DNA of 64,000 bases from Gnomoniopsis sp. IMI 355080 (taxonomy: Eukaryota > Ascomycota > Sordariomycetes > Diaporthales > Gnomoniaceae): NCBI GenBank assembly GCA_027946555.1, contig JAPEVC010000098.1, positions 61,864-125,863 on the forward strand. The letters are read 5' to 3'. Below are positions 56,857-64,000 of the stretch, one piece after another (position 1 is the stretch's first letter; each line of letters opens with the position of its first letter). The position numbers and the translations under genes were made by a program. The notes under the pieces were generated by a model. That model was not told the DNA's origin. It saw only the letters and a program-made list of their open reading frames with translations, and ran no database searches.

Positions 56857-59800
56857 CTTTTTTTTGCGGGATGGAGAGGGTACGTGTGGTTGGTTTTGAG
56901 TGGCGTAGGAGGAGGAGGAGGAGGCCCAAAGGGACAAAAGAACGTGTGCTGAGGAGGAGCACAAGGGTAATATAAGCAGCAGAAGGGTAGGGGGAGAAAA
57001 GATTCACGCTAATATATTATGAATTAGCTTCGCTGCTCACGCTAGCCAGGGCCTCTCAATGACAAGTACACGGGTGTGGTTAGTTGAGGGAATGTAGGTA
57101 CTGGACAATACCTAGGTACGTCGATCACGCCGGATGCACTAGCTTGAAAAGCACTGACTATTTGCGAGTAAGTTGTAGCAACGTCACGGCTGCGTGGGTA
57201 AATAGGAAGCTTAGCGACGATAATATATGCCGTTTTGTTGTTGTGGGAGGTTTAACAGGTCGGACAGAGCAAGAAAAAAACCCAGGAAAAGCAAAGCTTG
57301 GTGATGACGTTTCGCGCATATTAGAGGGGGGTGGATGAATAGTCATGTTATATAGTCAGAAGCTCCGCGAGACAGGTATACGGTTACGGAGTTTGTTTCT
57401 GTATTACTTTACATAGTACAGTAGTACTTTCACGGTTCACGCAGTGGACCCTGACCTCGGGAGGAAAAATAAACTCCACGGGCAACACTTACATCCCTAG
57501 TAAAACAAAAACAATGCCAAGGTTGCTGGACATGGTAGAATGTTATTTTTCCCTCCAGAGAAAAAAAGGCGCATTCGATGGAACCACGAACGGCCTCTCG
57601 TACTTGATGTTGTGTCGGGCTGGTCGGGTGGCATTCAAAAGTCCAAAAGCTAGGTACTACTACTACGCGATAATCTCCTTGCCGTGCCTTTTAGCCGGCC
57701 GAAAACGAGCAAAACACACCGTTCAGTCAGAGAGAAATGGCACCCTTTGGATCTACGAACGTTGCTGCGCAGTAGATCGATCCAGCAATAATTCGCGGAC
57801 TATCTAACCCAAAGTAACCTTGGTCTCGCAACCTTTCCCAGGCAAGGACCGCTGATGCAAATACCGAACCCATGTGGTCCAGGCAAGGCCAGGCCAGGCT
57901 GTCCAGGTAGTATTGCTCCGGTTACATCAACCCAACCCACACCCAACCCGCCGCTCGCCCAATGGCTCAGCCCTTTTTTTTTTTTTTTTTTTGTTTTTGG
58001 CTTTCGCTTCCCCCTGGAGGCTTGGACAACCTCCTTCTGTATTGAGCGCCCCGGGGAAAAGGGGATCGAAGGGGATGCATGGTTCAGCCCCATGCAAGCG
58101 AGATCTTCTAGCGCGTCCGGGGCAGTGGGGGGAGTAGGGAGGATACTTGTTCCAGGATTAGGATTGAAATCTGCGGGGTAGCATCTAGTGTACCGGTGCC
58201 CTGCTTACTTTGGCGTCCACCAGGGCTAGCCTAACAACCTACGTGTTCAACTATTTACTGTGGAGTGGAACTGTTACCTTGTTAGTGAGTAGGTAGCTTG
58301 CTGGACATCCGGAAAGGTTGTTGTGGAGCGAAACGCTGATCAGATTTGTTGCTTCATATGATGATGATAAGGACGGAATCGTGGAAGTCAAAGTCGCGTT
58401 AGTTTCAAAATGCCATCTGTGGCCAGTCGGGATATTTCGAAATCAGACGGCTTCAAAAAAAAAAGGGAAAAGGGAGAATGTCCATTCTCTGGGTGACAGG
58501 ACCAATAGATTGGACATCCAATGGGCTCTATAGCTTCATCCCGACAGTTTGGGCGATCGGGACCTTACTTATACCGGTATAGCCACCAGCCACAGCAAAT
58601 CGGTAGCCAGATCATTGCGCCGTGGAAGATGTAGCGCTGCCACAAAGAAACAACCTATCCACACATCATATGAACACAAGGAACACTAGGAGGTTGGTGG
58701 CGAGTAAGGAAAGATAGATGTGCGTCAAACCCTACAGAACTTGTGTGGATCCGTTGCATATTTGAGCCAATATTTCACATGCGCATGGCCCTTTTCCCAA
58801 TCGGTAGGGTGAGATTATATAGAAACTTCCGTGCTTAGCTTTTTGCTTAAACCTCATCTGACATGTGCCAATCGGGCAGCACCTACCAGGTAGGTAGGTA
58901 GGTAGTGTTACCTATTTAAAATCTGGTTTGTTGTCAGCGGGAAATTTGATTCCGCACCCTGCCCTGCCAATGATGCTTGCGTGACGCGGCACAAAATCTC
59001 TCCCGTCATGGGAAGAACACGGACTACTATATTATCTTCATTATTATCAGTCTTCTAGACCCAGGCTTGCGTGGTTCTTTTCTGCTTTGCTCTGTTACAT
59101 TGGCAAATTACCGGCCGGGGTTGAGAAATACAGGTACTGCGTTGAAAAGCCGCCTTGGCGGTTCCTTTTTAAGGAACAAGAGCTTGAGTAATTCACCTAA
59201 AAGTATATTGAGTTTCGACGGGACAATTCTCGGGCCGACATCAATTACTATACTCATGCCCCTCTTGTCTGCCGATAGCCAAAGGACACATCAACATCTT
59301 TTGAGTTAAAAAAGGCTGGTCAGGTAGATGTGGTTTAATACCAACCTCTGAGCTTGAAGATTACGAGAAGCACTAACAACAATATGGGTACTTTACTTAC
59401 AGCTTTTTGCTGGTTCACGACAACGTAATTGCATGAAATCGTTGGCCACAATTCCCCCAGGGCTATGCTGAATGGGCCTGCTCGGTGCCTTGGCAATGTC
59501 ACATGCAAGCAACTCATCTCTAGTTGTTATACCACCCAGAGTATGATGGGGTACCTAGGTATGTCATAATTGAAATACCACAGTCTCAATTAGCAAGAAC
59601 TTACTCAGAACCTCCTCCTACAGCGTGGCTCATGATGAAACTGGACCGACAAACCTTAGCCTTGGCACAATACATTCTGTTGGCTTTGCAACCTTGGTCC
59701 CGCCTTGGGCAAATATCAGCCTTTGGTTACTGGTATGTATCTGGTCACTCGATCACTTTCGGCTCAGTCGAAGATGACTACTTCACTGCTTTTTTACATT

Positions 59801-59990
59801 TCTCGGATCTCTTTACACAATATGCCACAAAACTCCTTGATTTTGCGCTATCGTCGCTATGCATATGCTGATACGAATGCCTAACTCTAGTCTAACTCAA
59901 CATGTCCCAGGACTCCATGCTCTAATATGCTGTCTATGGATAGCTTTTCTTTCCCAATTGCACGACTCTTGACTGTCATTTTCTTCTCTC
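56857..59990. other. Gene-free region, 3.1 kb
   Basis: Contains the MFS promoter at the left, a T19 tract at about 57974-57992 and an (AGGT)n stretch near 58888-58905. All frames are short and featureless; no tRNA, transposase or RT motif seen. Confidence 0.45.
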
Positions 59991-61407
59991 CTACTGTACT
60001 TTTCGAAATTTGGCGTTGATTTCCTCCTCCGTAAACGCTTGCGTGTGCCTCTTCAGCATGGCAATGCGCTCATCCATGGTCATCCGGATCTGGCGCTCCC
60101 CAATCGGCACCATGCACTTGGCTAGGTGTGCATAGTCCTTGCGCAAAAGACTGAGGGTCATCATGAGGTAGTCGATGTTGTGAAACACCAGAGCGCCGTT
60201 GGCGGCGTAGGTGTGCTTGGCCTTGAGGAAGGCCACGGGGTGCTCGCGCCAGTGGCGCAGCGGGTTCAGATGGTGCGAGGTGTGGTAGCCGTCGTTGAAG
60301 CAGTGGCGATTACTCTGGAAAGTCATGGGTTAGCTGCTAATCAGGGGCCAGTCGAAAAGCATTGAGAACCAATGGTTATCAAACCAGACTTACCGGGACG
60401 TCGAGCAGTGTGATACTTGACCGATAATCGCTGTCCGGCTCATCTCGGTCCACCAAGGCATGTTGTCCCCAGTTACCAATCATCAAACCGAGTCTCATAA
60501 CCGCCAGCGGGAGCAGAAACACAAAGAGGGAGGCCTTTGGATTCAACTTGAACATGAGGTACTGAAACACATAAGAGCCCAGCTCCCAAAAGGTCTGCCT
60601 CGCCGCGACCTGGTATCTCCCCTTCGAAATAAAGTATAGCGGCAAGTCGAGCCACACAAAAAAGTAAAATTTGCCCACGTAGTGCAAAAAGTGCAACGCA
60701 CTGTCCCGCTGGTATCGAATCGTGGAGCTCTTGTCATCAGGCCCATTGCCCTCGACATGATGATGCTTGACGTGGTGGTAAAAGTAGCTGTTCCACGTGT
60801 GGCCCATGAGCGGGTCCAGGATATACGGAAACGTCTGATCGAACCACGCATAGTCCTTCTTGAGCACGCCCCTGCCGTGGATATGCTGGTGCATCATGAG
60901 GGTGTACGCGCCCGTGTACGACACCTGCATGACCAGATGGAGGATGCCGTGGAACCAGGAAAAGTGGCTGAAGAGCAGCAGCGCGGAGGGCACCGAGGTG
61001 GTGAAGTACAGAATGAGGTGCGTCAGGAAGACGACGTCTGTCTCGTTGCGCACGACCGATGTTCCGAGGCGGATGTAGGACTTTAGCAGACGAGCAAAGG
61101 CCGGTTCGAGCTTGCCGAGCGTGCTGAGGTCCCAGCTGTTGAACACAGTGGGCTCAAAGTTGGGATTCTTGGGGTCGTTGAGACCCATCATGGTCTGCAG
61201 TGCCGATCTGTCCCGGATGCCCTCCTCCTCGCTGATGATGCAGCTATCAGGGTCCATGGTGAGGTCCGTGGCGTCTCGGCCCGAGGCCATGCCAATGCCC
61301 TCCGACAGGGGCTTGGCGGCGACATCCTGAATATCAGCTTCGAGGTTCTTGAGGACGAGATTGTCGGCCTTTGTCAATTCCTTGTTGAAGACAATATGCC
61401 GATCCAT
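59991..61407 (-). CDS. Fatty-acid-desaturase-like di-iron membrane protein
   Basis: A membrane di-iron enzyme of the fatty acid desaturase/hydroxylase superfamily, probably in the ER. Exons 61407-60394 and 60314-59991, phase 0, give 445 aa. Three histidine clusters are present: MMHQHIHGRG, YFYHHVKHHHVEGNG and DGYHTSHHLNP. Hydrophobic segments surround them (VVFLTHLILYFTTSVPSALL, FVFLLPLAVMRLGLMIGNWG). The frame is open 18 codons further upstream, but with no ATG before a stop; the nearest ATG in frame is 61407 (MDRHIVFNKELTKADN), so I use it. An unseen upstream exon is possible. The N-terminal 90 residues are soluble and acidic. The exact reaction (desaturation, hydroxylation) and lipid substrate are open. 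Confidence 0.82.
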
Positions 61408-63091
61408 CTCATACGTCGACCCTCCCCGTCTGGCGGAGGCAGATAAGGGGTTCTTTTCCAAGCAGCCGGCGGCCCTATTGAGCTACCTAGAAGTAGACTC
61501 GACCGTGGGGAAGCAAGCTGAAGCTTTGCTAGCAAGAGTCAGGCCACTCTTCTTTTTTTCTTTTCCCTGACCCCTGATGAGCAAAGTCAAGCTTTCGGAA
61601 GGGAAATCCCAAGGGACTGGAATGAAGGCTTGCCGAGGACGGGAAAATAAAGAGTGCGTGTAGGTAACTTGTGCTTGGTACCTTGATAAGGCAAGCACGA
61701 TCCGCAACCGCCTTGGAACCACTGAATTCTTGAGTGGAGAGGCGTTGATGTTGGTGTTTGTGGTTTTCTCCTCCAAAACAAACAAAAGGTGTAAGGTCGA
61801 CAATGTGGCCAGATTCGAGAAACAAAAACGACGTGAGCTCAGACCACTCTGATGCGTCGGTGAGTGTTTTAAAAAAAAAGGGTCCAACTTTTTTCTGGGG
61901 GTCCACGCGTCAGAAAGGCCCCATAAATTTCCTAGTGCGGCCGAATTCAAGTTCGCGACGCTTTGTTGGTGAGCACGTCTCGGATGGTGGAAATCGACCC
62001 TGGAACCTTGGAAGCCCTGTAAAAACCGGTCTGGATGTGTGCTAATAGGTAGTATTCCATACACATTCTGCTGACACTGTCTCTGTTCTTCTCTACAATG
62101 TATGCTAAATGAGCACTTATTGAGCATTAAATACCTCAATATATCTCGACTTATTACTTCTTCTCCCCTTGCTTTCAAGCCGGGCCGCTACAGAAAATCC
62201 AAAATCATTCAAGCATTGCTTTCCGAACTCGGGTAGTTCCGTCCGTCCCGTTCCGCGATCATTCCCTCAGGGCTCCGGCGGCGTGCCATGTAGCCAAGAA
62301 TTACCAATATTGGGTCATTCCATCCTTTCTTTTTGTTGAATATACGTGATGATAGGCGATTATAGGTCGCTCGTTGGTCTGTCAAACATAGGTGGCGAAT
62401 AGACCCATTATGACTAATTCATATCAATCACTTGAGTCTCGGCCGTGGTATTTATAGCTGGAGGGTTAAGATAGCATTAAATTACTAGCTGTCTTGATTA
62501 TCGCATTCCACCAACACGTGTCTTACCAAATGCGGCGGAGAGATTCCCGTTTGCCTGAATGCTTCACATACACTACATACGGGCGGCTGAAACCGGCCAA
62601 ATTGGATTTAACACCTGGGCAGATACAGTTACTAGTTTAATCATTGATAGATTCTCCTTTTCTAACCAATCGTGGAGGTGATGAGCCACACACGCAGGCG
62701 TGAGAATTGTCCATAATTGGTTCAGAATGCCTCGTCCCCGTCATGCTCGGTGACCGTGAGCATTTGCCAGCGACATCTTTATAAGAAGGCGTATCAAATA
62801 TGGAGAATAGGATAGAACCAAAACAATGGGATCCTTTCGCAGATCCTCGTCAAAATTCATATGATTATTACAATTTTCAATGTCCATTTGCGGTATGAAT
62901 ACAATTTCGGTCTTAGCGCCTTTCGACTGGGTATCCAAGTCTTATGTGGCGTAGTATGAGTCAGCTCGTAGATTTATATCTACTTTCGTACTATGTACCG
63001 GGTTACTGGCGACATAACTTGGCAAGTTGGCAGTGAGTTGGCAGTGAGCGTCAACTTCACCTGGCCATCATAACCACAAGACTCACCCAAA
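61408..63091. other. Intergenic, 1.7 kb
   Basis: Divergent region between the desaturase-like and GNAT genes. A long minus-strand frame (61483-62178, 231 codons) has no recognisable domain and overlaps the likely leader. An 11-nt tandem duplication (AGTTGGCAGTG) lies at 63025-63046, just upstream of the GNAT ATG. Confidence 0.45.
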
Positions 63092-63967
63092 ATGACTGAT
63101 GCAGAAATGATGGCTGAGATTGGACAGAAGCAGCCAAACCCAACCATCTTCACTACAACGCGTCACCCGTACAACCTGCAAGAAGGCGAAGAACTTGAAA
63201 TCTGTATACAGTCGTTCGATCCGCGCTTTATCAGCGATCCAAATCCATCACCTCAACCCTGGATTCTGGGCATCAACGTTACCGTCTACATCGAGACCGG
63301 ACAGGACGACGCGCTGCGGCCCAGCGCAGGAAACCTTGGTGGCTTTCTGATCAAGCGAGAGTTGATCCCACAAGCCGAAGATGAATTCCTCCGACGCATG
63401 ATGAGCATGAATAGCCACACACAGCAGCTGGCTCTGCAGCTATTCGACGCACAGGGACGGCTCAAGGACAAATTTAAAGGACGGGGGATTCGGGGAAGTG
63501 AAAATGACGACTCCTGGATCTTTGAGGTTAGTATGGCAGAGATCCATCCAGGCTGGAGGCGAGAAGGCGTTGGCAGGAAAATGATTGAGTGTGTCAGAGA
63601 CGAGGTGCTTGCGTGGGCGAGAGAAGCGCAACGCGAGGTTCTGATGGTCCTCATGCTTGGAGCTCCTAAACGCGTGGTGGACGAGCACATGCTTAGCCAA
63701 CCTCTCTCTTCAGCAGCGGATATTCAACAAGTCTCGACCAATGCGAGATTGAGAGCCAAGCGCTTCTGGCGGTCGCTCGGTTTTCGTAGGCTATCAGAAA
63801 GATCGAATTGGTTCGGATGGACTCGATTTGGGGCTGAAGATCGAGATCATTCACTCACCACGCAGGAAGACTGGGAATCTGAGGATGAGATCGTCAAGCT
63901 TGAGATTCACGACGATGATATGGCTCCGGATGTGGCTGAGAAATGGGTTCGTTACCAGCCCAACTAA
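63092..63967 (+). CDS. GNAT-family N-acetyltransferase
   Basis: A single-exon 291-aa protein. The N-terminal 75 residues include an extended strand region (WILGINVTVYIETGQDD) with a GGFLIKRELIP turn. The GNAT core is recognised by SWIFEVSMAEIHPGWRREGV and GRKMIECV, with the acetyl-CoA pyrophosphate loop R-R-E-G-V-G, followed by EVLMVLM and LRAKRFWRSLGFRRLSERSN, the usual F-Y/W-x-x-x-G-F element of motif B. The tail is acidic (EDWESEDEIVKLEIHDDDMA). No signal peptide. The acceptor is unknown; GNATs acetylate proteins, amines or antibiotics. Start at 63092 is the first ATG, 2 nt after an A-rich Kozak-like context (CAAAATG). Confidence 0.85.
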   Translation: MTDAEMMAEIGQKQPNPTIFTTTRHPYNLQEGEELEICIQSFDPRFISDPNPSPQPWILGINVTVYIETGQDDALRPSAGNLGGFLIKRELIPQAEDEFLRRMMSMNSHTQQLALQLFDAQGRLKDKFKGRGIRGSENDDSWIFEVSMAEIHPGWRREGVGRKMIECVRDEVLAWAREAQREVLMVLMLGAPKRVVDEHMLSQPLSSAADIQQVSTNARLRAKRFWRSLGFRRLSERSNWFGWTRFGAEDRDHSLTTQEDWESEDEIVKLEIHDDDMAPDVAEKWVRYQPN

Positions 63968-64000
63968 GATTGAATGTAAAGAGTGGGGAGCCCATTAAAG

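Noticed and set aside
61483..62178. 231-codon minus-strand frame upstream of the desaturase-like gene
   Set aside because: No domain, low-complexity Ser/Arg/Pro composition, and position in the likely 5' leader or promoter.

Overview
The window is nuclear DNA of a filamentous ascomycete (Pezizomycotina). Genes carry short introns of about 45-110 nt with GT(A/G)AG-like donors and CTAAC-type branch points. Recognisable families are typical of these fungi: a CFEM/Pth11-type receptor, Zn2Cys6 regulator, DUF3176 protein, several MFS carriers and two secondary-metabolism-type P450s. The intergenic TACCTAGGTA-like words are also common in such genomes. A Sordariomycete seems likely but is not proven. 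No rRNA, CRISPR, virus or intact transposon was seen.

Layout. 1-8.4 kb, housekeeping: 5' part of CWH43 (minus, runs off the left edge), UTP6 (plus), an EVE-domain protein with an 18-nt microexon (minus), an uncertain small gene (minus) and an intronless NYN-LOTUS RNase-like protein (minus). 9.4-19.4 kb, accessory: a P450 with its own TATA box, a CorA-like membrane protein, a second P450 and a secreted GH5 glycosidase. 19.8-24.6 kb: a 502-aa fungal hypothetical protein and a CFEM/Pth11-type receptor, both minus. 26.4-31.7 kb: a Zn2Cys6 regulator followed on the same strand by an ACS-family MFS carrier. 31.7-40.9 kb is gene-poor: a Ser-rich microprotein, a 62-aa secreted cysteine-rich protein and a DUF3176 membrane protein.

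40.5-47.3 kb: an APH-type kinase, a thioredoxin-reductase-like oxidoreductase with a damaged core, and a divergently transcribed DHA2-type (14-TM) MFS carrier containing a GC-AG intron. Two diverged direct copies of the same repeat lie outside this block, and an intron-containing tRNA-Leu(CAG) sits next to the right copy.

47.8-56.9 kb is the most interesting stretch. A DUF1445/D-glutamate-cyclase-type protein lies about 1.9 kb from a fused ATP-dependent 5-oxoprolinase, followed by a convergent DHA1-type carrier. Family chemistry suggests a D-glutamate/5-oxoproline salvage locus, echoing the bacterial association of DUF1445 (YcsI) with the PxpABC 5-oxoprolinase genes. The right end holds a fatty-acid-desaturase-like membrane protein (minus) and a GNAT acetyltransferase (plus), separated by long gene-free stretches.

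Exon boundaries were worked out by eye from splice consensus, phase continuity and family resemblance. No alignment or transcript evidence was available.
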